Of a stretch of DNA of 64,000 bases, positions 1 to 8,380 are shown piece after piece. Below the pieces are notes generated by a model that did no database searches, was not told the origin of the DNA, and worked only from the letters and a program-made list of their open reading frames with translations. A program made the position numbers and the translations under genes. This stretch comes from Pantoea sp. SOD02 (GTDB lineage Bacteria; Pseudomonadota; Gammaproteobacteria; Enterobacterales; Enterobacteriaceae), in assembly GCF_024707505.1 (NCBI RefSeq), contig NZ_CP102604.1, positions 2,046,001 through 2,110,000 of the forward strand. The letters are read 5' to 3'. The first letter of the stretch is position 1. Each line of letters begins with the position of its first letter.

Positions 1-421
1 GCGGCGCGCGTGCGGAGAGCAGTCGCGCCATTTGCAGCACGGTGGTGGAGTCATCGAGGAAAATCGCCTGCCCCGGTTCGAGATAGGTGGCGGCGACATC
101 GGCAATCGCCTGCTTCTCTTCCAGTTGACGCGTGGCGCGGTAGATATCGCTGGATTCAACCAGGCTGGTTGGCGTCGCAGAGACCACGCCGCGCGATTTA
201 TGCAGCAGGCCGCGTTCTACCATCTCGTCAATATCGCGATGCGCGGTCATCAAACTGATGCCAAAGCGATCGGTGATATCTTCGATGCGGATCGCCCCTT
301 CAGCCATTACCGCTTCGGCGATTAGCTGACGACGGGCGAGCTGGCGCGCCTGACGGCTATCGCTGGGTAAGGTTTCGGCCATAAATACGCTAAGGGAAGA
401 GTCCTGCGGGTTGTGCGCCAT
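1..421 (-). CDS. DeoR-family transcriptional regulator, N-terminal part (cut by window edge)
   Basis: The reading frame starts at the ATG whose first base is 421 and runs off the left edge, giving about 140 residues. The N-terminus has a basic lead (RQARQLARRQLIAEAV) followed by a DeoR-type helix-turn-helix (IEDITDRFGISLMTAHRDID) and the typical ERGLLHKSRGV wing. The ligand-sensing half begins near EKQAIADVAATYLEPG, with FLDDSTTVLQMARLL. It lies downstream of, and on the same strand as, the ribose-type ABC transporter genes. In rhizobial erythritol loci a DeoR regulator (EryR) precedes the isomerase genes tpiB and rpiB, so it could play that part here. That is inference, because the downstream genes are outside the window. 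Confidence 0.85.
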   Translation of the reverse strand, partial: MAHNPQDSSLSVFMAETLPSDSRQARQLARRQLIAEAVMAEGAIRIEDITDRFGISLMTAHRDIDEMVERGLLHKSRGVVSATPTSLVESSDIYRATRQLEEKQAIADVAATYLEPGQAIFLDDSTTVLQMARLLSARAP

Positions 422-499
422 ATTTCATCCGAGAAAGTGAAGCGGAAAGCGGGTTCGGCACTCATTACAGCGTCTAATTGTGGTTTTGGCAAATGCTTG

Positions 500-566
500 A
501 GGTCGCCATAAATGACGACCCTACAGAAGATATCGCGTTATGTAGGGTCGCCATTTATGGCGACCT
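500..566. repeat. Paired GTAGGG palindromic repeat (REPIN-like), giant hairpin
   Basis: Two copies of a 26-base unit face each other at 500-525 and 541-566, with one mismatch and a 15-base loop. Each unit starts (read outward) with GTAGGG and contains its own palindrome, CGCCAT-ATGGCG. The same unit recurs near 21.1, 24.1, 33.3 and 58.7 kb. It sits between the substrate-binding protein gene and the downstream DeoR gene on the same strand. It could therefore damp readthrough between them or protect the upstream mRNA end. Confidence 0.85.
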
Positions 567-573
567 GGTTTAT

Positions 574-1521
574 TTACTGCTTCAGAACAAACGGTGAAGC
601 AAAGTTACCGGCGTTCTCTTTGGTGATCAGAATGCAGTCAAACAGCTGCTTCTCCGATGCCGCTCCGGTTTTGCCGGTTTTCAGGAAGCTATCCGCCTGC
701 TCTACTGCTTTCTGCGCGAACTGGGCCACAGGCTGCATCACGGTGTAAGCCAGCGTACCGGCTTTCACCGCATCGACCGCATCCGGTGAACCGTCAAAAC
801 CGCCGACTTTGATCTGATTCAGTTTGCCAGCTTCTTTCAGCGCAGCGATCGCGCCCAGCGCCATTTCGTCATTGCCGCTGATCACACCTTTGATGTTGGG
901 ATTGGCCTGCAGCAGCGACTGCATTTTATTGAAGCCCTGGGTGCGGTCCCAGTTAGCCACTTCCTGGCCGACTTTCTTCAGCGTGGGATATTGCGTCAGC
1001 ACAGTGTCAAAACCGTTGGCGCGGGTGGCGGCGTTATTATCTGACGGCGGGCCAACCAGCTCGACATAGTTCGCGGTATCGCCCACCTGCTTCACCCACT
1101 CCATCGCGCCAACCGCCGCGCCCTGCGCGTTGTTAGAAACCAGCTGCGCTTTGGCGAGGCCGCTCTGATTCAGTTCGGCGTTGATGATAAACACCGGAAT
1201 ATTAGCGGCGATGGCTTTTTTCACCGAGCCGACCGAACCATCGGCGTTAGCCGGATCGAGAATAATCGCTTTCGATTTATTGGTGATCGCCGTATCAATC
1301 AGTTGGCTTTCGGTATTGGTATCGCCCTTGTGCGCGCTGACTTTGGCGCTGTAGCCCAGCTTTTCAGCGGCTTTCTGCGCCACCTGACCTTCCGTCAGCC
1401 AGTAAGGGTTGGAAGGATCGTTAACGATGATAGTCATTAACCCGTTATCTGCCCAGGTGGGTGCAGCAAAAGTGGTGATGGCCATAGCTGCGGCCGCGAT
1501 GAAGAGACGTTTAGTGAACAT
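574..1521 (-). CDS. Sugar ABC transporter, periplasmic substrate-binding protein (RbsB type)
   Basis: 315 residues. There is a clear signal peptide (MFTKRLFIAAAAMAITTFA, cleavage near APTWA-DN). A periplasmic-binding-protein-1 fold of the ribose type follows: IIVNDPSNPYW at the start, AIILDPANADG in the first lobe, IKGVISGNDEMALGA and IKVGGFDGSPDAV in the second. The start has a GGAGC Shine-Dalgarno 8 bases upstream. It is the last gene of a four-gene transport operon transcribed divergently from the eryABCD-like operon, so erythritol or a related polyol is the likely ligand (compare rhizobial EryG). Specificity is inferred from context, since ribose-type binding proteins cannot be assigned to a ligand by sequence alone. 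Confidence 0.9.
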   Translation of the reverse strand: MFTKRLFIAAAAMAITTFAAPTWADNGLMTIIVNDPSNPYWLTEGQVAQKAAEKLGYSAKVSAHKGDTNTESQLIDTAITNKSKAIILDPANADGSVGSVKKAIAANIPVFIINAELNQSGLAKAQLVSNNAQGAAVGAMEWVKQVGDTANYVELVGPPSDNNAATRANGFDTVLTQYPTLKKVGQEVANWDRTQGFNKMQSLLQANPNIKGVISGNDEMALGAIAALKEAGKLNQIKVGGFDGSPDAVDAVKAGTLAYTVMQPVAQFAQKAVEQADSFLKTGKTGAASEKQLFDCILITKENAGNFASPFVLKQ

Positions 1522-1594
1522 AGTTGGTGCTCCGTTATTATATGGGGTACAGGTTTTACGGATATCCGCGCGCTGCTGAAACAGCGCGCGTGAG

Positions 1595-2650
1595 TTAGCG
1601 AGCGCGCCGTCCGTATTGCAGGGTGTTGAGCAATACCGCCAGCACGATCACGGCACCAGTGAACACCGTCTGCCAGTAAGCAGAGACGCCGATAATCACC
1701 AGGCCATCAGAGAGAAAACCAATCACGAACGCGCCAAGCAGCGTACCGCGCACGTTGCCGCGTCCACCGGTCAGCGCCGCGCCACCAATCACCACCGCCG
1801 CAATGGCGGTCAGTTCATAGGTGGTACCGGCGGTTGGGCCCGCCGAGGTGAGCTGTGAGGAGAGCACCAGCCCGGCGAGTGCGGCGCAGACGCCAGACAA
1901 CACATAGACGCTGATTTTGATGCGTTTCACCGGCACACCCGACAGATCGGCGGCGCGCTCATTACCACCCGAAGCGTACAGCCAGCGACCAAACGCCGAG
2001 CGGCTGAGCAGGAAACCACACGCCAGCGCCACCACGCCCAGCACCAGCACGCCAACCGGGATATTGAAGATGCGATTAAAGCCGAGCCAGTCAAAGCCGG
2101 TATTCCCCAGCGCTTCGCTGCCTGAGAGTTTGTTGTAAGTCAAACCGTTGGTGATCAGCAGCGCAATGCCGCGCGCCACATACATGGTGCCGAGCGTAGC
2201 GACGAATGCCGGAACGCGGAACCAGGCAATCAGTACGCCGTTGACTAATCCCACCAGCGCGCCGACCACCAGCGTCAAAATCGCCACCGCCCACACCGGC
2301 AGATAGAGCACCACGCCGAGCGCTTCCAGGTTGATGCCCTGCATCATAAATCCGGCCATCACCCCGGCGAGACCGAGCGTGGAGCCCACCGATAAATCAA
2401 TGCCGCCGTTAAGGATCACCAGCAGCATGCCGATCGCTGGCAGACCAAAAATCGCCACGTGCGATGCCATGGTGAGGAAGTTGGCGCCGGTAAAGTAGTT
2501 GGGCGATAACATTGAGAAGGTTGCAATAATCACCAGCAGCGCGATGAACGCACGCCCTTCCAGCAGCAGCCGCGCCACATTCAGCTGCTTGTCGCTTTTT
2601 TTCTTGTTAACCACCGGCGGCGTATCCAGCGTTTGGGTTCTGTCAGTCAT
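1595..2650 (-). CDS. Sugar ABC transporter, inner-membrane permease (RbsC/EryF type)
   Basis: 351 residues from the ATG at 2650, which has GGAG 8 bases upstream. An earlier ATG at 2671 would add seven residues but has a poorer ribosome site. The protein is a hydrophobic permease of the branched-chain/ribose permease family with about ten membrane segments. It has the family hallmarks GIDLSVGSTLGLAGV near residue 85 and IGGAALTGGRGNVRGTLLG near residue 290. It is the translocation subunit for the ATPase upstream and the binding protein downstream. The substrate is probably a polyol such as erythritol, judged only from the adjoining eryABCD-like operon. Confidence 0.9.
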   Translation of the reverse strand: MTDRTQTLDTPPVVNKKKSDKQLNVARLLLEGRAFIALLVIIATFSMLSPNYFTGANFLTMASHVAIFGLPAIGMLLVILNGGIDLSVGSTLGLAGVMAGFMMQGINLEALGVVLYLPVWAVAILTLVVGALVGLVNGVLIAWFRVPAFVATLGTMYVARGIALLITNGLTYNKLSGSEALGNTGFDWLGFNRIFNIPVGVLVLGVVALACGFLLSRSAFGRWLYASGGNERAADLSGVPVKRIKISVYVLSGVCAALAGLVLSSQLTSAGPTAGTTYELTAIAAVVIGGAALTGGRGNVRGTLLGAFVIGFLSDGLVIIGVSAYWQTVFTGAVIVLAVLLNTLQYGRRAR

Positions 2651-2672
2651 ACCTTTTGCTCCACTTTTCATG

Positions 2673-4211
2673 TCATGCCACCAGAGACTCGCCTGAAGCG
2701 GCCATAATGCGTTCTTTACTGACGCTTGCGTCGAAGATGGCGGAGATGCGCCCTTTGCTCATCACCACAATGCGATGGGCAATACTCAGACATTCGCCCA
2801 CTTCCGAGGTGGTATACACCACCGCCAGCCCCTTTTTGGCGTTCTCCGCCAGCAAGCGAAACACTTCCGCTTTGGCACCGATATCGATGCCACGGCTCGG
2901 CTCATCCAGCAGAATCACTTTGGGACGGGTGGCGAGCATTTTGCCTATCACCACTTTTTGCTGATTGCCGCCGGAGAGCGATCCAATCGCCGCATCGCCA
3001 CCGGCGGTCTTCACCGTCACGTTGCGAATGCTGTCGTTGACCAGCTGTTTTTCCCGGCTTCTGGAGAGCACCAGCCCGCGCACAAAGTCGCCGATGCTGG
3101 CGAGCGACAGGTTTTCACCCACCGACATGGTTTGTACCAGGCCATCGCGCTGCCGATCTTCTGGTACCAGCGCCAGCCCAATTTGAATGCGTTGCGAGAT
3201 GTTCAGCGCGGAGATATCGGTGTCCTGCAGCAGAATATGGCCGCTGCTTTGCTGCAGACGTCCGGCGATGCACTCCAGCAGCTCGGTGCGCCCCGCGCCC
3301 ATCAGTCCATAAATGCAGACGATCTCGCCGGCTTGCACCGCCAGCGAGAGGTTGTCCACCAGTCGAATGCCGGTTTTGCTTTTCAGCGTCAGATCTTTCA
3401 CCGTCAGCGCCGGCAGCCCGAAGTCGTAACCCTGCGGCGGCGATCCCAGATCAAAGTGATCGCCGACCATGTTGCGTACGATCCATTCGAGATCGATCTC
3501 ATCGCGTTTGGCGTAGGCGGTCATCACGCCATCGCGCAGCACCACCGCGCGATCGGTAATCTCCAGCGCCTCTTCGAGATGATGTGAGATATAGACAATC
3601 GCCACGCCCTGGCTGGTTAAATCACGGATCACCTGGAACAGCACCGCCACTTCTGCTGCGCTCAGGGCTGAGGTGGGTTCATCCATGATCAGAATCTGCG
3701 AATTGACCGACAGCGCGCGCGCAATCTCCACAATCTGCTGTTGGCCCAGACGCAGGTTTTCCACTGGCGTTAGCGGATCAATCTCCTCCTCCAGCGCCGC
3801 CATCAGGTGCGCCGTCACGCGCGCCTCTTCGGCATAATCGACGCCGCCCGGCTTTATGATTTCGCGGCCCATAAAGATGTTGTCGCGCACGTTCATATTT
3901 GGCGCGAGATTCAACTCCTGATGGATAATCGAGATGCCGCAGTCACGCGCTTCGGTGGCGGATCGAAAGGTCTTCTCCTCGCCATTTAATAAGATTTCCC
4001 CGGTTGTTGGCGTAATCACGCCTGACAAAATTTTCATCAGCGTCGATTTACCCGCGCCGTTTTCACCAAACAGCGTGGTCACTTCGCCACGACGAATTTC
4101 GAAATTGACGCCCTTCAGCGCGTGCGTGGAGCCGTACACTTTGCTGACGTTTCGCGCCTGCAGAATCACTTCGCCTTTCAGCAAGGCGGGATTGAGGTTG
4201 AACGGTTTCAT
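2673..4211 (-). CDS. Sugar ABC transporter, ATP-binding protein with two ABC domains (RbsA/MglA type)
   Basis: 512 residues with two nucleotide-binding domains. The first has Walker A GENGAGKST (about residues 50-58) and Walker B ILIMDEPTSAL. The second has the degenerate Walker A typical of this family, GLMGAGRTELL, then signature LSGGNQQKV and ILLDEPSRGID. Two such domains in one chain is normal for carbohydrate-uptake class 2 ATPases. The start codon overlaps the stop of the DUF2291 gene by 4 bases (ATGA), showing translational coupling. It corresponds in position to rhizobial EryE. Substrate is inferred from context. Confidence 0.93.
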   Translation of the reverse strand: MKPFNLNPALLKGEVILQARNVSKVYGSTHALKGVNFEIRRGEVTTLFGENGAGKSTLMKILSGVITPTTGEILLNGEEKTFRSATEARDCGISIIHQELNLAPNMNVRDNIFMGREIIKPGGVDYAEEARVTAHLMAALEEEIDPLTPVENLRLGQQQIVEIARALSVNSQILIMDEPTSALSAAEVAVLFQVIRDLTSQGVAIVYISHHLEEALEITDRAVVLRDGVMTAYAKRDEIDLEWIVRNMVGDHFDLGSPPQGYDFGLPALTVKDLTLKSKTGIRLVDNLSLAVQAGEIVCIYGLMGAGRTELLECIAGRLQQSSGHILLQDTDISALNISQRIQIGLALVPEDRQRDGLVQTMSVGENLSLASIGDFVRGLVLSRSREKQLVNDSIRNVTVKTAGGDAAIGSLSGGNQQKVVIGKMLATRPKVILLDEPSRGIDIGAKAEVFRLLAENAKKGLAVVYTTSEVGECLSIAHRIVVMSKGRISAIFDASVSKERIMAASGESLVA

Positions 4212-4861
4212 TTCACCTCCATGCTGACCGGCGTCACCATCCAGTTCTTCGCGTTGAGCAAACGGAACACGCCAACCACCTGCACGGTTTTACCCGGTAA
4301 CGCATCACGATCCAGCTTGTCGAGCACCGCGCTTTTCATTGCGCGATTGATCGCCGAACCGGCATTTTGATACTCGATTTGGTTAGTGAAATCGCCGAAC
4401 TGAATCTTGCCGTTGGCGTCACGCAGATCGGTGCCAGTAATCGCCGGACCGGTTTGCAGCCGCACCTGCATATCTCCCGGTAATCCGTCGATTTTCAGCG
4501 GAAAGATACCCATCTGCCCCGCTTGCACCACGCCTGAGAACTTAACAGCGAACACCGGCAGCGGCGCGCCAACGCCATACTTCTGCACCGCTTCCTGCTG
4601 ATTCGCTTGCAGCGCATCGGCTAACGTTTTGGCCTCTACCGCGCGTGATTCAACATCCTGCTGAATGGTTGGGAAGGTTTTCTGGCCGTAACTGTCCGGC
4701 GAGAATCCCTGCTCCTGCGCATCATCGGCGGAACCAATTTTTACCACCTTGGTGTCGAGCGCCATCGCCGCGATCACCGCGATCACCACCACACCGAGAG
4801 TGGCGTAGCGCCGGACGCGCTTACGGGAGATTTGCTGGGCCTGAATTGAGACATCGGACAT
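4208..4861 (-). CDS. DUF2291 family protein, membrane-anchored, first gene of the transporter operon
   Basis: 217 residues from the ATG at 4861, which has AGAGG 7 bases upstream; an ATG 21 bases earlier is less well placed. An N-terminal basic stretch (RKRVRRYA) is followed by one hydrophobic segment (TLGVVVIAVIAAMALDTKVV). The rest is hydrophilic and presumably periplasmic, so it looks like a signal-anchored protein. It matches the DUF2291 family, whose members are found beside ribose-type ABC transporters. A role in assembling or assisting the transporter is a guess from this association. It heads the operon facing the eryA-like gene. Confidence 0.75.
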   Translation of the reverse strand: MSDVSIQAQQISRKRVRRYATLGVVVIAVIAAMALDTKVVKIGSADDAQEQGFSPDSYGQKTFPTIQQDVESRAVEAKTLADALQANQQEAVQKYGVGAPLPVFAVKFSGVVQAGQMGIFPLKIDGLPGDMQVRLQTGPAITGTDLRDANGKIQFGDFTNQIEYQNAGSAINRAMKSAVLDKLDRDALPGKTVQVVGVFRLLNAKNWMVTPVSMEVK

Positions 4862-5285
4862 AACGTGACCTCTCACTGACATCAGCTGCGATAATCGCGC
4901 CGATAATGTTATAAATGTGGTAACTTGTGTGATGAGAATTGTGCTGGTGTGACTAAATTGTCAACAGGTGGCGCGCAATTTTTTCAGGAGAGCGATCTGG
5001 ATCGCTTATTTGATGTCGGTCTCGTCACAAAGCGTATTAAACCCCGTCATATAAGCCTTTTTGCCGTGATATCTCATTTCTCCTTGTGAGGTTTTACCAC
5101 CTAATCCGTGATCTGCTTCGCTATCCGAAGTGAAATTTATTGGTTTTATCGAAAAATAATACAGATGATATGTTATCTCAGTGAGAAGTGGTGTAAGACA
5201 TTATTTAGCAAATTCATCACAGCCCATTAACACCTTTCCGGTGATCACGGCGATGAACAGAACTCTTCTTCTTTCGGAGGTGTAC
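4862..5285. promoter_or_regulatory. Divergent control region between transporter operon and eryABCD-like operon
   Basis: 424 bases without a gene. A 16-base perfect palindrome, AGCGATC-TG-GATCGCT, lies at 4991-5006 and is a candidate operator, for example for the SorC regulator encoded by the fourth gene of the operon. Two imperfect CRP-like sites are visible, TGTGA-N6-TGTCA at 4948-4963 and TGTCG-N6-TCACA at 5014-5029; each matches 8 of the 10 core bases. The eryA-like gene is preceded by a strong TCGGAGG at 5274-5280. Promoter positions were not resolved. Confidence 0.5.
4991..5006. promoter_or_regulatory. Candidate operator palindrome in the ery divergent region
   Basis: A 7-base arm, AGCGATC, is followed by TG and its exact inverse GATCGCT. 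It lies roughly 130 bases from the DUF2291 start and 280 bases from the eryA-like start, a position able to serve both divergent operons. No second copy was seen in the window. Assignment to a particular regulator is a guess. Confidence 0.35.
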
Positions 5286-6833
5286 GTGGATAGTGGCGAT
5301 ATCATTCTGGGTCTGGATTCCGGCACCTCGGTGGTTAAAGCGGTGGCGTTTGATCTGGAAGGCACGCAACTGGCATGCGCATCGGTGCGTAACAGTTATT
5401 ACCGCAGCGAAGGCGGTGCAGCGCAGCAGTCAATGAGCCAAACCTGGCAGGATGCGGTCACCGCGATACGTAAACTGGACGAGCGCGTCGACAATCTCGC
5501 CGCGCGGGTTGTTGCAGTGGCCGTCACCGCACAAGGCGACGGCAGCTGGCTGGTGGGTGCCAATAATCAACCGGTCGGCGATGCGTGGATTTGGTTAGAT
5601 GCGCGCGCGGCACCGACGGTTGAACAACTCAATCAACATCCGTTAGCCGCCGCACGCTTTAGCGCCACCGGCACCGGACTCAACACCTGCCAGCAGGGAT
5701 CGCAGCTGGCGCACATGGATCACTTCTTTCCCGAGCTGTTAGCCAACAGCGAAGTGGCGCTGCACTGCAAGGATTGGCTCTACCTCAATCTCACCGGCAT
5801 TCGTGCTACAGATCCTTCCGAGGCCAGCTTCACCTTTGGCAACTTCCGCCACCAGCGTTATGACGATCAGGTGATTGCCGCGCTGGGGCTGGAACAGCGT
5901 CGCCATCTGCTACCGGAAATTATCGAAGGCACGGAAACCACGCATCCATTAACCGCTGAAGCCGCGCAGGCCACCGGTTTACGGGCCGGCACGCCAATCT
6001 GCCTCGGCTATGTCGATATGGCGATGACCGCGCTTGGCGCTGGCGTGCATACCGGGGAAGCCAATACCGCATGCTCGATTGTCGGATCGACCGGCGTGCA
6101 TCTGCGCAGCGTCACCATCGATGAGGTGTGGCTTAATCCGGCGCAAACCGGCTACGTGATTCCGCTGCCGTGGCCGGGCTATGTCACCCAGGTGCAAACC
6201 AATATGGCATCAACACTCAACCTCGACTGGCTACTGAATCTGGCCAGCGATCTGCTCAACAGCTTTGGTTGTGAAATCGATCATGCCCGCTTGGTGGGAC
6301 ATATCGATCGCTGGCTCAACGCGGCCAAGCCCGGCAGCCTGCTCTATCACCCTTATATCTCGATTGCCGGTGAACGCGGGCCGTTCGTCAATGCCGAGGC
6401 GCGCGCCAGCTTTACCGGCCTGAGTTACACCCACAATTTTGGCGATCTGGTGCGGGCGGTGATCGAAGGCATCGGTTTTGCCGCGCGCGATTGCTATCAG
6501 GCGATGGGCAGTTTGCCGGGCGAAATTCGTTTAACCGGCGGCGCGGTGCGTTCGCAGCCGTTACGCCAGATTTTGTCGGCCTGCATTGGTGCGCCGGTGC
6601 GCATCAGCCAGCGCGACGAAGCCGGAGCGGCCGGTGCCGCGATGATGGCGGCGGTGGCGATTGGCGCCTATCCGTCGATGGAGAGTTGCGTCAAAACCTG
6701 GGTGATGCCGCTGCTGGATGCGCCCGAAGCGCCAGCTAGTGAACTGATGCAGCGCTACAACCAGCTGTTCCCCACCTATCAGCAGATGCGTAACGATCTT
6801 CCTGCCGCCTGGCACGCGCTAAAACAGTTTTAA
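5286..6833 (+). CDS. eryA: FGGY-family carbohydrate kinase, probable erythritol kinase
   Basis: 515 residues, starting at GTG 5286 with TCGGAGG six bases upstream. The open frame extends further 5' to an ATG at 5253, but the FGGY fold begins right after the GTG (IILGLDSGTSVVKAVAFD, the ATP-phosphate motif). Other features are AVTAQGDGSWLV and DAWIWLDARA in the sugar domain, and IRLTGGAVRSQPLRQILSA with GAAGAAMMAAVAIGAY in the C-terminal ATPase half. Brucella EryA phosphorylates erythritol to L-erythritol 4-phosphate. Assignment here rests on family plus the order kinase-dehydrogenase-EryC-SorC regulator, which is that of Brucella and rhizobia. A related tetritol or pentitol cannot be excluded. 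Confidence 0.82.
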   Translation: MDSGDIILGLDSGTSVVKAVAFDLEGTQLACASVRNSYYRSEGGAAQQSMSQTWQDAVTAIRKLDERVDNLAARVVAVAVTAQGDGSWLVGANNQPVGDAWIWLDARAAPTVEQLNQHPLAAARFSATGTGLNTCQQGSQLAHMDHFFPELLANSEVALHCKDWLYLNLTGIRATDPSEASFTFGNFRHQRYDDQVIAALGLEQRRHLLPEIIEGTETTHPLTAEAAQATGLRAGTPICLGYVDMAMTALGAGVHTGEANTACSIVGSTGVHLRSVTIDEVWLNPAQTGYVIPLPWPGYVTQVQTNMASTLNLDWLLNLASDLLNSFGCEIDHARLVGHIDRWLNAAKPGSLLYHPYISIAGERGPFVNAEARASFTGLSYTHNFGDLVRAVIEGIGFAARDCYQAMGSLPGEIRLTGGAVRSQPLRQILSACIGAPVRISQRDEAGAAGAAMMAAVAIGAYPSMESCVKTWVMPLLDAPEAPASELMQRYNQLFPTYQQMRNDLPAAWHALKQF

Positions 6834-6843
6834 GGAGTAAATC

Positions 6844-8370
6844 ATGAGTGAACACATGCTGGATCTGTTTGTGATTGGCGGCGGTATCAACGGTGCGGGT
6901 ATCGCGCGTGACGCCGCCGGTCGCGGCTTGTCGGTGATGATGTGTGAGAAAGATGACCTCGCGCAGGGCACCTCATCGCGCTCCGGCAAGCTGGTGCACG
7001 GCGGGTTACGTTATCTGGAGTATTACGAGTTTCGTCTGGTGCGTGAGGCTCTGATCGAGCGCGAAGTGCTGCTCAACGCCGCGCCGCATATCATCTGGCC
7101 GATGCGCTTTGTGTTGCCGCACAGCCCAACCGATCGCCCGGCGTGGCTGGTGCGTTTGGGCCTGTTTCTTTATGACCATCTTGGCGGCCGTCAAAAGCTG
7201 CCGGGCACGCGTTCGCTGGATTTATCGCGCGATCCTGAAGGTGCGCCACTGCTGGATAACTACAGCAAAGGATTCGAGTACTCCGATTGCTGGGTGGATG
7301 ATGCGCGGCTGGTGACGCTGAATGCGCTGGATGCCGCCGAGCGTGGCGCCACCATTCTGCCGCGCACCCGCTGCGTGGCGGCAACACGTCATAACAGCAA
7401 ATGGGAAATCACCCTGCAGGATGCCAGCGGCACCTCGCGCACCGTGTTTGCCAAAGTGCTGGTTAACGCTGCCGGGCCGTGGGTGCTGGATATCGTTAAT
7501 CAGGTGACGCACACCAAAAGCAGTCGCAACGTGCGGCTGGTCAAAGGCTCGCACATCATCGTGCCGAAATTCTGGGAAGGTCAGCAGGCTTATCTGGTGC
7601 AGAACACCGACAAGCGGGTGATTTTTATTAATCCGTATGAAGGCGATAAAGCGCTGATCGGCACCACCGATATTCCGTGGCAAGGTAAAGCGGAAGCGGT
7701 CACCGCCGACGACAGCGAACAGCAATATCTGATCGACGTGGTAAATCGCTACTTCAAGGTGAAACTGCGCGCCAGCGATGTGATCACGCGCTTCTCCGGC
7801 GTGCGTCCGCTGTTTGATGATGGCAAGGGCAATCCATCGGCGGTGACGCGTGATTACGTGTTTGACCTCGACGATCAGCAAAACGCCCCGCTGCTGCATG
7901 TGTTTGGCGGCAAGATCACCACCTTCCGCAAGCTGGCTGAACACGCCATTCAGAAGCTGGCACCGTTCTTCCCCAACATGGGAGCGGACTGGACGCGAGG
8001 AGCCACCTTACCGGGCGGCGATATGCCACACGCCGATTTCGACAGTTTCTTAGAGCAGGTAAAAGCACGCTGGCCGTGGCTACCGCAGCCGCTGCGTAAA
8101 CACTATGCGCGGCTGTATGGCACGCGTATCGATAAGTTGATCGGTCATGCCAATGCGCTGGGCGATCTTGGCCGTCATTTTGGTGGGCAACTGTATGAAG
8201 CCGAAGTGCGTTATCTGGTGGAAAACGAGTGGGCGCAGCAGGCTGAAGATGTGTTGTGGCGTCGCACCAAGCATAAATTGCACCTCGATGACGCGCAGCA
8301 ACAGGCTTTTACCCAGTGGTTCAACGCCACCTTTGTTGCTCCCGCGCCGCTGCGTGCGCATGCCGGATAA
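6844..8370 (+). CDS. eryB: FAD-dependent polyol-phosphate dehydrogenase (GlpD family), probable erythritol-phosphate dehydrogenase
   Basis: 508 residues, 10 bases after the kinase gene, with AAGGAG before the ATG. The FAD-binding N-terminus is FVIGGGINGAGIARDAAGRG, followed by the GlpD-type KLVHGGLRYLE motif near residue 55 and LVNAAGPWV near residue 210. KGSHIIVPK and TRFSGVRPLFDDG come later. The length is that of GlpD. In Brucella, EryB oxidises L-erythritol 4-phosphate to L-3-tetrulose 4-phosphate at the membrane. Sequence alone would also fit glycerol-3-phosphate dehydrogenase; the operon decides in favour of EryB. A second paralogue lies at 15.4 kb. Confidence 0.82.
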   Translation: MSEHMLDLFVIGGGINGAGIARDAAGRGLSVMMCEKDDLAQGTSSRSGKLVHGGLRYLEYYEFRLVREALIEREVLLNAAPHIIWPMRFVLPHSPTDRPAWLVRLGLFLYDHLGGRQKLPGTRSLDLSRDPEGAPLLDNYSKGFEYSDCWVDDARLVTLNALDAAERGATILPRTRCVAATRHNSKWEITLQDASGTSRTVFAKVLVNAAGPWVLDIVNQVTHTKSSRNVRLVKGSHIIVPKFWEGQQAYLVQNTDKRVIFINPYEGDKALIGTTDIPWQGKAEAVTADDSEQQYLIDVVNRYFKVKLRASDVITRFSGVRPLFDDGKGNPSAVTRDYVFDLDDQQNAPLLHVFGGKITTFRKLAEHAIQKLAPFFPNMGADWTRGATLPGGDMPHADFDSFLEQVKARWPWLPQPLRKHYARLYGTRIDKLIGHANALGDLGRHFGGQLYEAEVRYLVENEWAQQAEDVLWRRTKHKLHLDDAQQQAFTQWFNATFVAPAPLRAHAG

Positions 8371-8380
8371 GAGGTGAAAC

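Noticed and set aside
2775..3587. 270-codon open frame antisense to the ABC ATPase gene
   Set aside because: Same reasons: fully within a well-supported gene, no recognisable domain, His/Gln/Arg-biased composition.
5014..5029. CRP site upstream of the eryA-like gene
   Set aside because: Only 3 of 5 bases match in the left half. It is mentioned in the control-region entry but not listed as a site.
7222..7944. 240-codon open frame antisense to the eryB-like gene
   Set aside because: It lies wholly inside a gene with clear motifs, has no ribosome site, and its sequence is rich in His, Arg and Gln, as expected from the reverse of GC-rich coding DNA.
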